NCBI GenBank assembly: GCA_027531445.1
Contig: JAPZRK010000039.1
Coordinates: 32,533-96,532 of the forward strand
Length of the DNA stretch: 64,000 nt
Origin: Leptospira sp.
GTDB lineage: Bacteria; Spirochaetota; Leptospiria; Leptospirales; Leptospiraceae
Direction of reading: 5' to 3'
In this document: one piece after another, positions 37,002 to 46,428 of the stretch
Layout of the letters: every line of letters begins with the position of its first letter
Numbering within the stretch: position 1 is the first letter of the stretch
Program-made: the position numbers and the translations under genes
Notes under the pieces: generated by a model
The model's database searches: none
Told to the model about the DNA's origin: nothing
What the model saw: the letters and a program-made list of their open reading frames with translations, nothing else

Positions 37002-38234
37002 TTAGAGATTATTCTCCATCCAACGACGAACCTTTTTTACCCAACCATCTTGCTCTGAACCAGATCGAATGTTTCTCTGTTCTAGATTTTGAAGTCGAGA
37101 TGCATACTTTATAAGTCCAACGGCAGTTGCATATTCTGGTGAGGAAATTTTATCAACTAGCCCAGTAAGTCCTGCTGGTTTTGCCCTTCCGACAGAAAGA
37201 TGCAAAACTTCTTCTGCAAGCAATTCGATACCAGATAGTAACGATGTCCCGCCAGTTAATATGACACCACCTGCAAGCGCAGATTTATAACCCGATCTTG
37301 TAATTTCAGTATCGACCATTTCTAAAATTTCACGTACTCTCGGTTCCATAATTTCCACAAGCTCACTACGAAATATGGTCCTGGCAGGTCTTCCCGATAT
37401 AGCGGGGATTTCTATTCTTTCTGTGGGATCGACTTGGTCGATTCGAGTATGACCGTATCTTTTTTTAAGTATTTCTGCCGATTCTATTGTCGTCTTTAAA
37501 CCAATAGATAGATCACTCGTTATATTGAATCCACCAAACGGTACGACAGATGAATATGCAATCCCACCATCGACGAAGATAATAATATCACAAATGCCTG
37601 ATCCGATATCCACAACCGCCGTACCAAGATCCTTTTCACCAGATGTTAAAACAGCCTCAGACGATGCAAGTGCAGATAAAACACGGTCAAGCTGAGAAAG
37701 ACCTGATTGTTCTATACAACGATCGATATTATTTAGGGCCGTGTTTCCGCATGATACTATGTGAACTTCTGCTTCGAGTCTAACTCCCGTCATACCAATA
37801 GGATCTTTGATATTTATTTGGTCGTCGACTTTGAATTCTTTTGTCAAAACATGAATTACTTGTTGGTCATTGGGTACGTGTACAGATTGGGCTGCTTCCA
37901 CAACGCGCATGATATCCATCTCTGTTACAGTTCTTTCTTTATTCGTAACTGCGATGATACCTCGTTCATTGAATCCCCTTACTGATTTACCAGAAACATT
38001 TACAACAACGGATCCAACTTCTTGGCCAGCCATAAGCTCTGCATCTCCGAAAGCCTCAACGATGGATTTAGTTGTAGTTTCAATATTTACGATTGAACCA
38101 TTTTTTACACCTGAAGATGGAAACGACCCAGTACCTATAATTTCAATTTCGTATTCATTGACCAATCTACCGATCACAACTTTTACAAGCGATGATCCGA
38201 GGTCTAATGCTGTTACAATAGGGGCATCTTCCAT
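37002..38234 (-). CDS. ftsA: Cell division protein FtsA
   Basis: FtsA is the actin-like protein that links FtsZ to the membrane. The 410-residue protein has the phosphate 1 motif ([14 protein letters not shown]), the inserted 1C domain, phosphate 2 ([15 protein letters not shown]) and the adenosine motif ([12 protein letters not shown]). The C-terminal MENNL-containing helix ([10 protein letters not shown]) fits the amphipathic membrane anchor. It starts one base after ftsQ ends. Confidence 0.97.
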   Translation of the reverse strand: MEDAPIVTALDLGSSLVKVVIGRLVNEYEIEIIGTGSFPSSGVKNGSIVNIETTTKSIVEAFGDAELMAGQEVGSVVVNVSGKSVRGFNERGIIAVTNKERTVTEMDIMRVVEAAQSVHVPNDQQVIHVLTKEFKVDDQINIKDPIGMTGVRLEAEVHIVSCGNTALNNIDRCIEQSGLSQLDRVLSALASSEAVLTSGEKDLGTAVVDIGSGICDIIIFVDGGIAYSSVVPFGGFNITSDLSIGLKTTIESAEILKKRYGHTRIDQVDPTERIEIPAISGRPARTIFRSELVEIMEPRVREILEMVDTEITRSGYKSALAGGVILTGGTSLLSGIELLAEEVLHLSVGRAKPAGLTGLVDKISSPEYATAVGLIKYASRLQNLEQRNIRSGSEQDGWVKKVRRWMENNL

Positions 38235-38235
38235 A

Positions 38236-38997
38236 CTAATGATAGACTGCGTCTTCCCCTCTTAAATCGATCGTACTAACTTTTATGTTTTCTGTCTCTA
38301 TGTATGCCAATGCAGCATATAACTTTCTAATTTGGTATAAATCTAGTTTATTTCCGAGGTAAACTTTTGACCTGGATGGGAATTTTAAATAGATCATATA
38401 ATCCCCGTCTTGTTCCAAGGAAACTTCAGAGATCCTTGTTTTGAGGGCAGGATAATTTGCAAGAGAGTATCGAAGTTCTTTGATGATATCCTCAATTTGC
38501 GTCCCTTGTAAATGATTGGATACTATGGGAAAGTTCCCTGAGATAACGATTAAACTGTCGGCTAACACATTGTTTTCAGAGAGTATTTCTTTGTCCTGGT
38601 CGACCTCGTATATCATATCTCCAATGTGTACCGCAAATTCTGCAATTTTCTCCTGTAAGGTGATAACTAAAAAACCTTCCCTATCACGATTGACTCTTGC
38701 TTTTTTGATCCTTGGGTGCGCTGTGAGTTTTTTCTCCCAGTCTTGCCATCCTTTTATTTCTTGATTCCCTATCACTTGCGGAACATCAAGAAACTGGATC
38801 AGATCGCTTGGCTTTAGAACAACCAGTCCTTCAAAAACTAATTTCTGAATTGGTTTCGGACTCGCCACCCAGTGGATCAGAAATCCAATTCCAAGAAGAC
38901 CAGAAATGAGCAAGACCAATGGCACTAAATACCGTCGGTTTGGTCTTTTTTCTTGGATTTCTGGTGTACTGTCAACCATATATTGATTATGTCTCAT
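38236..38997 (-). CDS. ftsQ: Cell division protein FtsQ/DivIB
   Basis: The 253-residue protein has a short cytoplasmic tail, one membrane helix ([19 protein letters not shown], about 25-43) and a POTRA domain ([22 protein letters not shown]), followed by the beta domain with [23 protein letters not shown]. FtsQ is a bitopic scaffold of the divisome. The identification rests on domain order and on the position immediately before ftsA; sequence identity in this family is always low. Confidence 0.88.
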   Translation of the reverse strand: MRHNQYMVDSTPEIQEKRPNRRYLVPLVLLISGLLGIGFLIHWVASPKPIQKLVFEGLVVLKPSDLIQFLDVPQVIGNQEIKGWQDWEKKLTAHPRIKKARVNRDREGFLVITLQEKIAEFAVHIGDMIYEVDQDKEILSENNVLADSLIVISGNFPIVSNHLQGTQIEDIIKELRYSLANYPALKTRISEVSLEQDGDYMIYLKFPSRSKVYLGNKLDLYQIRKLYAALAYIETENIKVSTIDLRGEDAVYH

Positions 38998-39051
38998 TAT
39001 AAGGATAGGAAAACATCATCTTGTTTGTCGATTTGTAAACAGTGCGTACAT

Positions 39052-39080
39052 AAAAAAAGGCCAGACTTTCGCCTGACCTT
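39052..39080 (-). terminator. Rho-independent terminator after second small exported protein
   Basis: On the minus strand a 10-bp stem with two G-U pairs (AAGGTCAGGC / GTCTGGCCTT) closes a GAAA tetraloop and is followed by seven T residues. It lies 28 bases past the stop. Confidence 0.85.
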
Positions 39081-39107
39081 TCGCTTCTTACCTAGAATCG
39101 ATCTAGA

Positions 39108-39473
39108 TTAGTTGCTTGCGACTTGCTTTGCTTCTACACCAAGACCCATAGAAACTTTTTTGTATTTAGAAGCTTCTGCTTCTAACGCTGCCGCTCTGCG
39201 GAGGAGTTCCTTTTTCTCGTTGTTTTGAGAAATCACCTTTCCACCATGAGAAACGGCGGCACGTTCACGAAGTGCTTGAGCTAGTTCCATTTTTTCTTTA
39301 GCAACACTTGCTAAGTATTCAGAAACGGCTGATTTCTGAGCTGGTGAAGATGCTTGTTCAACCATAGCATTTTCTAAAAGCTCAAATCTTTCGTTTGTAT
39401 CAAGAGCATGCAAATTTGCAGTTGCAAGCCCAAGTCCTAAGAACCCAATCGCGATTGTTTTTGTTACTTTCAT
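39108..39473 (-). CDS. Small exported helical protein (paralogue of the gene at 7.2 kb)
   Basis: The 121-residue product has a signal peptide (about residues 1-23, ending LHAL) and a helical, charged mature part. It shares with the product of 7203-7511 the pattern A(N/S)(T/S)P..(E/Q)K..V.EYL..VAK and a GGK motif, so they are paralogues. It has a textbook Shine-Dalgarno (GAGAGGAG, seven bases upstream), a plausible promoter and a strong terminator, which suggests a well-expressed single gene. The C-terminus is about 12 residues longer than in the other copy. Function unknown; a periplasmic helical protein is likely. Confidence 0.82.
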   Translation of the reverse strand: MKVTKTIAIGFLGLGLATANLHALDTNERFELLENAMVEQASSPAQKSAVSEYLASVAKEKMELAQALRERAAVSHGGKVISQNNEKKELLRRAAALEAEASKYKKVSMGLGVEAKQVASN

Positions 39474-39530
39474 GTTTTTACTCCTCTCAAGAGTGGGAAC
39501 CCATTCGAGTCCCCTTTGTTTGTTTTGTAT

Positions 39531-39560
39531 ATTTTAGACCTTTAGAGGGATTAAATTCAA
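39531..39560 (-). promoter_or_regulatory. Putative sigma-70 type promoter of the exported protein gene
   Basis: On the minus strand TTGAAT (39555-39560) and TAAAAT (39531-39536) are separated by 18 bases, close to consensus. They lie about 58 bases before the start codon. Confidence 0.5.
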
Positions 39561-39660
39561 TCGCAATTATGCTTAAGTTAGATCAAAAATCAAAAAAACT
39601 AACGATTTTTTGATTTTTTTCTTTGAAGACTGCGTTTCCGAGCCAAATCACTGATTAATT

Positions 39661-39834
39661 TTAATCAATCGGTGATTGATTTGCATCATTAGTTTCAGTT
39701 GAAGTACCTTCGGCAGATGTTTCCTCTTCGCCTGGAGTGCCTTTATTCAATTTCTTTTGTCTCTTTTCTTCCTGTTTTTTCCGTTTTGCTAAGTCCTTCT
39801 GCCGCTTTTCTATCGAGTAGTTTTTTTTAACCAA
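39661..39834 (-). CDS. Small basic/acidic coiled protein
   Basis: This 57-residue gene uses a TTG start with AAGGA six bases upstream. The product begins MVKKNYSIEKRQKDLAKRKK and continues with QEEKRQKKLNKG, then turns acidic and Thr/Ser-rich (TPGEEETSAEGTSTET). It resembles small Lys/Arg-rich proteins (KSYAVEKRNRE-like) seen in many delta-proteobacteria and spirochaetes, whose role is not known; binding to nucleic acid or ribosomes is a guess. It lies 32 bases after the caspase-like gene in the same direction. Confidence 0.65.
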   Translation of the reverse strand: MVKKNYSIEKRQKDLAKRKKQEEKRQKKLNKGTPGEEETSAEGTSTETNDANQSPID

Positions 39835-39866
39835 TGTATGTTCCTTGCACGATCAAATTCATTTTC

Positions 39867-41588
39867 CTAGTACTTCGTTTTTGTATAACTCAATTTCTTA
39901 TTTAAAATGATCTCTACCTTTGTAATCTCACCAGATTTGATGATGATTTCAGAATTTTCTAATTTCATGTCTTCTTGAAAACTTGCGCGGATTTCATACT
40001 TTCCTGGAGGAAGGTTTGTAAACCAAAAATTACCGTCCTTGTCTGTTGTAACTTTCGTTCTTTGGTTTGTAGATATGATAGTCGGCATAAAAATCGGATG
40101 TTTTTCAATGGGATTGTCGAGTGTTTTGTAGAATACACGTCCCTGAATGGCTCCCATCCCATTGATGGCTTCTAACACCTCTAACTCCGTCGTTTTTTTA
40201 GGAATCACAGCGGCTGCGGATTTATATATTGGATAATCGTCAGCTCTGACTTCGATTTGATGAACGCCAGCAGGTAGTTTTTCGATTTTGATTACATAAA
40301 CTTCACCAGGTATGATCTTACCCATGCTTGAAGTTGAACCCCAAACCTGGGATTTTTCCGTCGAGATAACGGAACTGTATTCCTCACCATCAACCAATAC
40401 TTTGATCTTTCTGCTTCCATCGTCGGCAGTCTTTTTGTCTTTGTTTTTGTTGAGGAGATCATATGGCGATTTATTCACTGCCCCACCGTATGATTTGTTT
40501 TTAATGATCGATGTGCGGATAAGTATATCTCCCGTTGTAATCGATGGAGGGGCTGGAGGTTCCACATTGATGATAGGTGGAATCTCCACTGTCGTTGGAT
40601 TTTCGACAACGGTTGCTGGCTCTTCTGTTGGAGTTGTGACTACTTGTATCGGAGTGGTAGTTGTCGTTGTAGTTGTTGTAGGAATCGTTGGTGCAATGGT
40701 AACAGGCTGATTGACTACGACGTTGACCGGTGTTGGTGGTGGTTCTTGTGGTTTTGGATTTCCAGAAAGTAAAATACCAGCCGCATTGCCAGAAACTTGT
40801 GGAGTTTGCTCATGACTGAATTTTTTTGCCATAGCAATCGTTTCATCTTTTGCAACAAAGAATGCTTCTAATGCGGTGACCACTTTATCATTATTTAAAT
40901 CAGCTTTTTCTAGCGCATTACCAAAGTTATATGTAAAAATGCCATGGTTGATACTTCCACCTACTTCGATAGATGTTTCATCATCATCAGAAGATGAAAT
41001 GATAGCCTTATCTTGGAAAAAATAATCTTCCGCATTTTGACGGACTACGCCATCGTTCCCTTGCGCAATAGGAACATCAGCCGCGCCACGTGTGTTCTTT
41101 CCTTTTTTGGCAATGCCTCCTGAATAACAGCAGTCCATCACCATAACAGTCTTAGTTGATTTTACTTGAGATAAGAATTCGTTTAGCTCTTCGTCGGAAA
41201 TGTGTGGTCGGTCGTAACAAATCAAATAATTTCGCATACCATTCTTGGCTTTGGCATCTTTCATATACATACCATGTCCGGAAAAGTAGATGAATACAGA
41301 ATCATCTTTGCCTGCTTGTCGGCCGAGAGATTGGAAGGCATTCTTCACGTTTTCCCGCGTAACCATGGATCCTAAAAGTACCTTGATATCTTTATAGTTT
41401 CCATTCTTCTGTATCTTTTCTTTTAAGAAAGTAGCATCTGCCTCACAAAGATTGAGTTCTGGGATTTTCGCAGTATTGCCTTTGTAGTTGGTCCCGATAA
41501 ACAAAGCGTAACGATCCTGCCCGAGAATCGGAAAACAAAAGAAAAAGCCTAAAATGATGCCAAAGGTAAACTTTCTAGATGAAGACAT
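39867..41588 (-). CDS. Exported caspase-like (peptidase C14) protein
   Basis: From the ATG at 41588 (573 residues, GGAGAGG upstream) the protein has a signal peptide ending about residue 24. The caspase fold follows: YALFIGTNYKG (27-37), the catalytic His105 in YFSGHGMYM and Cys154 in MDCCYSGG (151-158). A Thr/Pro-rich linker follows that includes nine Thr in a row, then a PEGA-like beta domain (PAGVHQIEVRADDYPIYK) and a C-terminal carboxypeptidase-regulatory-like fold (GRVFYKTL...DGNFWFTNLPPGKYEI). It therefore looks like a secreted or periplasmic orthocaspase/metacaspase with two sugar- or surface-binding type domains. A TTG at 41612 would add eight residues before the signal peptide. Confidence 0.85.
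   Translation of the reverse strand: MSSSRKFTFGIILGFFFCFPILGQDRYALFIGTNYKGNTAKIPELNLCEADATFLKEKIQKNGNYKDIKVLLGSMVTRENVKNAFQSLGRQAGKDDSVFIYFSGHGMYMKDAKAKNGMRNYLICYDRPHISDEELNEFLSQVKSTKTVMVMDCCYSGGIAKKGKNTRGAADVPIAQGNDGVVRQNAEDYFFQDKAIISSSDDDETSIEVGGSINHGIFTYNFGNALEKADLNNDKVVTALEAFFVAKDETIAMAKKFSHEQTPQVSGNAAGILLSGNPKPQEPPPTPVNVVVNQPVTIAPTIPTTTTTTTTTPIQVVTTPTEEPATVVENPTTVEIPPIINVEPPAPPSITTGDILIRTSIIKNKSYGGAVNKSPYDLLNKNKDKKTADDGSRKIKVLVDGEEYSSVISTEKSQVWGSTSSMGKIIPGEVYVIKIEKLPAGVHQIEVRADDYPIYKSAAAVIPKKTTELEVLEAINGMGAIQGRVFYKTLDNPIEKHPIFMPTIISTNQRTKVTTDKDGNFWFTNLPPGKYEIRASFQEDMKLENSEIIIKSGEITKVEIILNKKLSYTKTKY
40656..40683. repeat. Thr-codon microsatellite-like run in the caspase gene
   Basis: About nine consecutive Thr codons (ACN) on the minus strand code for the linker between the protease and the C-terminal domains. 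Copy number may vary. Confidence 0.45.
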
Positions 41589-41648
41589 GTGTGAACAAAC
41601 CTCTCCGTTCAATTTGAGCTTATGATATTGTGGAAAAGGAACAGAAAA

Positions 41649-42926
41649 TCAATTGGATTTTTCTGAATTTCGCAAAAAATCAAAGACTTTTGGAAGCACA
41701 AACTTTCTGAATTCCTGATTCACCTGTGCTTCGCCCAAGCAATCATAATGGATTAAATCGACAAATCTCTCAATAGGATAGCCCAAGTTTGGGAAAAAAA
41801 AGATCTGTTGCTTTGGATGCTTTTCAAAAAAAGCTTTTAATTGATTCAACCTGTTTCGGACTTCTGGAGCGGATTCTTTCGTATCAATCCAAGGCATGTA
41901 AACAAATCCAAATTCCATTCCCTCATTTTTTGTGTATTGAATCAAATCTTCTAACACCTGAAAATCGACTGGATCCCAAGATTTTGGATCAGAGTTAAAA
42001 GTCTCAGTTCGAGCCTCTTCCTTATATTTTGCTTTTGCGAAAGCCACGATCTCTGGTTTCACACGATTTGAAATATTGTATTTACCTAAATGTGTCGTAA
42101 TTTGATCTTCGATGATTAAATTGTCCTCCTTTTGCGAGGAGGAAGGTAAACATAGACCCGCATCAACATTGGAACAAGTTTCACAGAATCGAGATTTTGT
42201 TTTGTAATCTTTTGAAACTTTCCAATTTTGAATACTCAATGCGTTTCGAATCCCACCATGAAATCGATACGATTCATACAAAAGCGGTATTGCTTTACTT
42301 ATGATGAATATTCTCTCTACACCATCATATTGTTTCCAAAGCTCTTGGATCGAAAATTGATGCAAATACCGGTGTCCAAAAAATTCCCAAAGGATTTGAT
42401 CAAAATTGTTTTGAGTCCCGCTATAATTTATGATCGCCTCATCTTTCCCTTTGCGAAACAGGTTTTGATTCATACCTTCATTCCATCTTCGACTGATAAA
42501 CTGAGATAAGCTCTCGTTGGAAGTGACAACCTTTCCGGTTGGATCGTAAAGAGGGGAACCATAACCTGTAGCATATAGCTTTGGTGATGCGGCAAATAAA
42601 ACCATCTTTGGTTTTCGGTTGCCTGATTTTAAGTATTTTTCGAGAAAGAAACGATAGTATTTAGGTCCCATAGCCGGTAGACTATGATTATAAACAGTGT
42701 ATTCATCTTTAGATTGTTTTACATATCCCGCCAAAGCCATCGAACGAGAATCTCCGATGATGATTACATCTGCATCTGCTTTGCCTGATTCTACATATTT
42801 TCTTTTCAAGTTAACGAAAAAAATTTCAGGTTGTTCAAAATAATATATATCCGTTAGACGAATCATTGCTTCCAATGATAAAAAGAAAAGTAAGGCAACA
42901 AATACACCTTTGAATTTAGAACGCAA
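41649..42926 (-). CDS. DUF1574-type SGNH-like protein, partner of MBOAT
   Basis: The 425-residue protein has one N-terminal membrane helix (GVFVALLFFLSLEAMIRL) and an SGNH-like block with IIIGDSRSMALAG (about residues 55-67) containing the Ser nucleophile candidate. This family (DUF1574) is typical of Leptospira. It overlaps the MBOAT gene by 11 bases. Pairs of an MBOAT and an SGNH-like protein add acyl groups to exported polysaccharides, as in alginate AlgI/AlgJ. A late FVDLIHYDCLGEAQVN segment carries the Asp/His expected near the end of SGNH folds. Confidence 0.83.
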   Translation of the reverse strand: MRSKFKGVFVALLFFLSLEAMIRLTDIYYFEQPEIFFVNLKRKYVESGKADADVIIIGDSRSMALAGYVKQSKDEYTVYNHSLPAMGPKYYRFFLEKYLKSGNRKPKMVLFAASPKLYATGYGSPLYDPTGKVVTSNESLSQFISRRWNEGMNQNLFRKGKDEAIINYSGTQNNFDQILWEFFGHRYLHQFSIQELWKQYDGVERIFIISKAIPLLYESYRFHGGIRNALSIQNWKVSKDYKTKSRFCETCSNVDAGLCLPSSSQKEDNLIIEDQITTHLGKYNISNRVKPEIVAFAKAKYKEEARTETFNSDPKSWDPVDFQVLEDLIQYTKNEGMEFGFVYMPWIDTKESAPEVRNRLNQLKAFFEKHPKQQIFFFPNLGYPIERFVDLIHYDCLGEAQVNQEFRKFVLPKVFDFLRNSEKSN

Positions 42927-44451
42927 AATAAATTACCTCTTTACCAAAAATGCCCTTGATCAATATCAAAAATCCAAGCAATACAAAGACAAATGATTGG
43001 ATTAAGTAATGATGTTTAAAAATCCAATAGCGATCCTTCTTAAAATAAGAAATTCCATCTAAAATGAGGAGAGGAATGGTTAACCGAAGTATTTCTTCCA
43101 TTAAAAGCATAGATCCTTTTAACCCGTTCAGAGGATACAACGTCCACTCCCAAAAGCAGAAAACTTTTTTATAGAATGTTAACATCATGCCTACATCGTA
43201 ACTTCGAAACGCAATTGCACTCATTGCTACGAGTGAAAAGACAAAAAAACGTGATGCTCCGCCAGTTACTATACTTTGAATCGAAATTTTAACTGGTTCT
43301 TCCGTTGGTTTACTTTTAGGAGCAAGAAATGCTACATAAAAAACGGTGTAAACACCTTGCATAACTCCCCAACTAACGAAGGTCCAATTCGCTCCATGCC
43401 AAAAACCTGATAAAACAAAAATAATAAACAAATTTCTTAGCTGTTTAAATCTACCAAACTTACTTCCTCCCAACGAGATATACACATAATCACGAAACCA
43501 TCTGTTTAATGTTACATGCCAGCGATTCCAAAATTCGCTAGGATTTCTGGAAAATTCCGGAGTTTCAAAATTGACAGTTAACGTAACACCTAAAAGGCGA
43601 GATGTGCCTAAGGCTATAAACGAATATCCTGCAAAGTCACAATAGATTTGCATAAGAAGCCCATAACTTGCGACAAATATCTGGCTTCCATCGATATTAA
43701 AAATTAGGCTTGGATTCGCAAGATAGAGCCCTTTGCCACCTAAAAAAATTTGATCCACATAATTTGCTAAATTGTCTGCGACATATACTTTCATAAAGTA
43801 TCCAAGTAAAATATCCCAAATTGCAAACTGGACACCCTCAAGTGAGGGAAATTTTGGTTTTTTGAGTTGGGGCAAAAGATCTACAGCCCTTTCAATCGGT
43901 CCGGCAACTAATTGCGGAAAATAATTTACAAAAAGTGCAAAATCAAAAAAATCTCTTTCTGCTTTGATCTGCCCCCGATAGACATCGATCGTATAAGACA
44001 TCGTTTGAAATGTATAAAAACTGATTCCGACCGGCAAAACAATGTATTGGATTGTGAAAACCGTATTTCCCTGTAATGCGCCCCAACCCAGTAAGGCTCC
44101 CATATGATTGATCGAGGCAAACAGACTTCCCGCGAAAAAATCGAAGTATTTCATCGTAAAAAGGAGTCCGAGATTGGCAGTAACGGAAAGACCTAAAAAA
44201 AACTTTCTCCGAATCGTTGATCGTGCATTTTCAATCCCGATCGCAGAAACATAATCGATCATTGTGCTCGTAAAAATGAGAGTCAGAAAAAACCATTCCC
44301 ACCAGCCATAAAAGAAATAAGAGGCACCTAATAGCCAGAGATTTTGAGCTCGAATTGCCCACCTGTGTTTTTTCGCAAAGAGTCCAAAGAATAGAAAGAA
44401 AACATAGACAATTACAAAAAACAAAAAAAAGACAAAAGTATTAAAAAGCAT
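42916..44451 (-). CDS. MBOAT-family O-acyltransferase (AlgI-like)
   Basis: The 511-residue membrane protein has about ten to twelve helices and the MBOAT markers: NYFPQLVAGPIERA, the QIYCDFAGYSFIALGTSRLLG segment, NFETPEFSRNPSEFWNRWHVTLN, and the conserved His in LSGFWHGANWTF. It probably moves acetyl groups across the membrane for polysaccharide O-acetylation, with the overlapping DUF1574 protein as its periplasmic partner. The polysaccharide is not known. Confidence 0.93.
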   Translation of the reverse strand: MLFNTFVFFLFFVIVYVFFLFFGLFAKKHRWAIRAQNLWLLGASYFFYGWWEWFFLTLIFTSTMIDYVSAIGIENARSTIRRKFFLGLSVTANLGLLFTMKYFDFFAGSLFASINHMGALLGWGALQGNTVFTIQYIVLPVGISFYTFQTMSYTIDVYRGQIKAERDFFDFALFVNYFPQLVAGPIERAVDLLPQLKKPKFPSLEGVQFAIWDILLGYFMKVYVADNLANYVDQIFLGGKGLYLANPSLIFNIDGSQIFVASYGLLMQIYCDFAGYSFIALGTSRLLGVTLTVNFETPEFSRNPSEFWNRWHVTLNRWFRDYVYISLGGSKFGRFKQLRNLFIIFVLSGFWHGANWTFVSWGVMQGVYTVFYVAFLAPKSKPTEEPVKISIQSIVTGGASRFFVFSLVAMSAIAFRSYDVGMMLTFYKKVFCFWEWTLYPLNGLKGSMLLMEEILRLTIPLLILDGISYFKKDRYWIFKHHYLIQSFVFVLLGFLILIKGIFGKEVIYFAF

Positions 44452-44554
44452 GAGGTTATCATAAAATCTAAGCTTTGGTCTGTTTGTAAAACCGAAAAAC
44501 TTTGATGGAACTTATCATTGACCCGCATCTCTTTCAGATTAGAGTGGAAACTCC

Positions 44555-46405
44555 TTGGACTTAAAAAAATACCTTTCGACTCATTTTGGTTTTTCAGCTT
44601 TTCGACCAGGACAAGAGGAAGCTATCCTTTCAATCCTAAATGGCAATGACACTCTGGCCATTCTCCCTACTGGTGCGGGCAAGTCTTTAATCTATCAATT
44701 TCCAGCCAGTATGGAAAAAGAAAAAATAACTCTTGTTATCTCGCCACTTATTGCCTTGATGAAAGACCAAGCTGAAAGCCTTCAAGCCAAAGGCATTGCT
44801 TCCGCTTTCTGTAATTCAACTCAGGATGAGGTGGAACAGATGAAAATCATTGCCTCTGCAGTGCGCGGAGAGCTTAGAGTGTTTCTTGTTTCCCCTGAAC
44901 GGGCAATGTCAACTAACTTTATGAAAGTGTTCACTCAGATGAATATTGCATATTTGGTCGTAGATGAAGCCCATTGTGTATCTCAATGGGGACATGACTT
45001 TCGTCCCGAATACCGCCAAATCCATTTGCTCAGAGAACGCCATCCCAAGGGAAATTTTCCGATCGTCGCACTAACTGCCACAGCGACAACAAAGGTAAGA
45101 ACGGACATACAGGCCGCACTTGGTATGACGAATCCTAAGGTAGTGATTTCTACTTTTTATAGAGAAAATTTGAAATTTAAAGTTGAATATCCTTCCACCG
45201 AACGAGATAAAGCTGATAGGTTGCTAGAATTATTGGAACCTTGGAAAGATTCACGAAATGTTCCTGGTAGAGCCATTGTTTATTGCGCGACCAGGAAAAA
45301 GACGGACGAAGCTTATGATCTTTTGAAGGACTTTGGATTCTCTGTCGGCAAGTATCATGCAGGCAGAACGGACGGAATCAGAGAGCGAACTCAAAATGCC
45401 TATACCGCTGGAAAAGTTCCCATCCTCGTTGCAACAAATGCATTCGGAATGGGAATGGATCAACCAGATGTTCGTCTTGTGATCCACTATCAAGTTCCAG
45501 CATCTCTTGAAGCCTACTACCAAGAAGCAGGACGAGCAGGTAGAGATACTTTACCCGCTGAATGCATCTTATTTTATAAGAATGCGGATGTTGCTACCCA
45601 AGCTTTTATGATTTCTAAAGAATCAAATTTTAAAGGTGGTGATACATTATTAAAATTTATCAAAGATTATGCGAATAAGGTAATTTGTCGCCAAGTTCAG
45701 TTATGCGAATATTTTGGAGAAAAGATTGAAACATGTGGCATCTGCGATGTATGTGTCCAAAGCGATCAGTCCCAAGAACGTGAAGACTTTTTAAAAAACG
45801 AAGAGATCAAGGCTCGTAAAAAACAAGAGAAGCGAATATACGATTTTGATGATGCTGAAGATGATTGCATTTTTGATTTTTTAAATCAATACCCTGCAAC
45901 CTTTGGAAAAAACTTAGTGGCAAAAACACTTGCTGGCAAAAAAACAAAAGATATCATGCGGTATCGTCTCGAACGGAATCCATTTCATGGTAAACTATCC
46001 CATATTTCCGAGGAGGCTATCGTCGCCCGAATTGAAGATTTCACAGAAAAAAAGAGAATTCTCATCTCTGGGACAAAGTATCCGAAAATTTACCTGCCAC
46101 AATCGACTCCCATCAAACGTGCGTCAGGTAAACTTGGTCTAGATGGAAAAACAATCATTCCGAAACCAAAAAAAGCACCGACGGAAAACTCACAAATATT
46201 GAAAGAACTGATGAATTATCGGGATAGAAAATCCCGACAACTAAAATGGAAAAAGTTTATGGTCTTTCAAAATCCTGTTTTAAAGAGGATTGCTGAGCGA
46301 AAACCTCGTTCTTTGGCTGAATTGGAAGCCACAAAGGGTGTTGGTCCTGCAAAAGTGGAACGATTTGGAAATGAAATCCTTGAGATTTTATCCAGGTGGC
46401 CCTAA
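44555..46405 (+). CDS. recQ: ATP-dependent DNA helicase RecQ
   Basis: The 616-residue 3'-5' helicase has FRPGQEEAI, Walker [13 protein letters not shown], the DEAH box in [17 protein letters not shown], motif [11 protein letters not shown], then the RQC zinc-binding Cys set ([12 protein letters not shown]...CGICDVC) and a C-terminal HRDC domain ([19 protein letters not shown]). The start is TTG with GGAAA four bases upstream. It unwinds recombination intermediates and stalled forks. pyrC follows after 23 bases. Confidence 0.96.
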   Translation: MDLKKYLSTHFGFSAFRPGQEEAILSILNGNDTLAILPTGAGKSLIYQFPASMEKEKITLVISPLIALMKDQAESLQAKGIASAFCNSTQDEVEQMKIIASAVRGELRVFLVSPERAMSTNFMKVFTQMNIAYLVVDEAHCVSQWGHDFRPEYRQIHLLRERHPKGNFPIVALTATATTKVRTDIQAALGMTNPKVVISTFYRENLKFKVEYPSTERDKADRLLELLEPWKDSRNVPGRAIVYCATRKKTDEAYDLLKDFGFSVGKYHAGRTDGIRERTQNAYTAGKVPILVATNAFGMGMDQPDVRLVIHYQVPASLEAYYQEAGRAGRDTLPAECILFYKNADVATQAFMISKESNFKGGDTLLKFIKDYANKVICRQVQLCEYFGEKIETCGICDVCVQSDQSQEREDFLKNEEIKARKKQEKRIYDFDDAEDDCIFDFLNQYPATFGKNLVAKTLAGKKTKDIMRYRLERNPFHGKLSHISEEAIVARIEDFTEKKRILISGTKYPKIYLPQSTPIKRASGKLGLDGKTIIPKPKKAPTENSQILKELMNYRDRKSRQLKWKKFMVFQNPVLKRIAERKPRSLAELEATKGVGPAKVERFGNEILEILSRWP

Positions 46406-46428
46406 ATCATTACTGAGGAATAAAAAAA

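Noticed and set aside
37870..38265. Plus-strand 131-residue frame opposite ftsA and ftsQ
   Set aside because: It lies entirely antisense to ftsA, crossing into the ftsQ end, and has no ribosome binding site or recognisable motif; shadow of the real genes.
40656..40690. Short direct repeats read as a CRISPR
   Set aside because: They are Thr codons within a protein linker with no spacers.
40312..40710. Plus-strand 132-residue Val-rich frame opposite the caspase gene
   Set aside because: The Val run is the antisense of the Thr codon run; not a gene.
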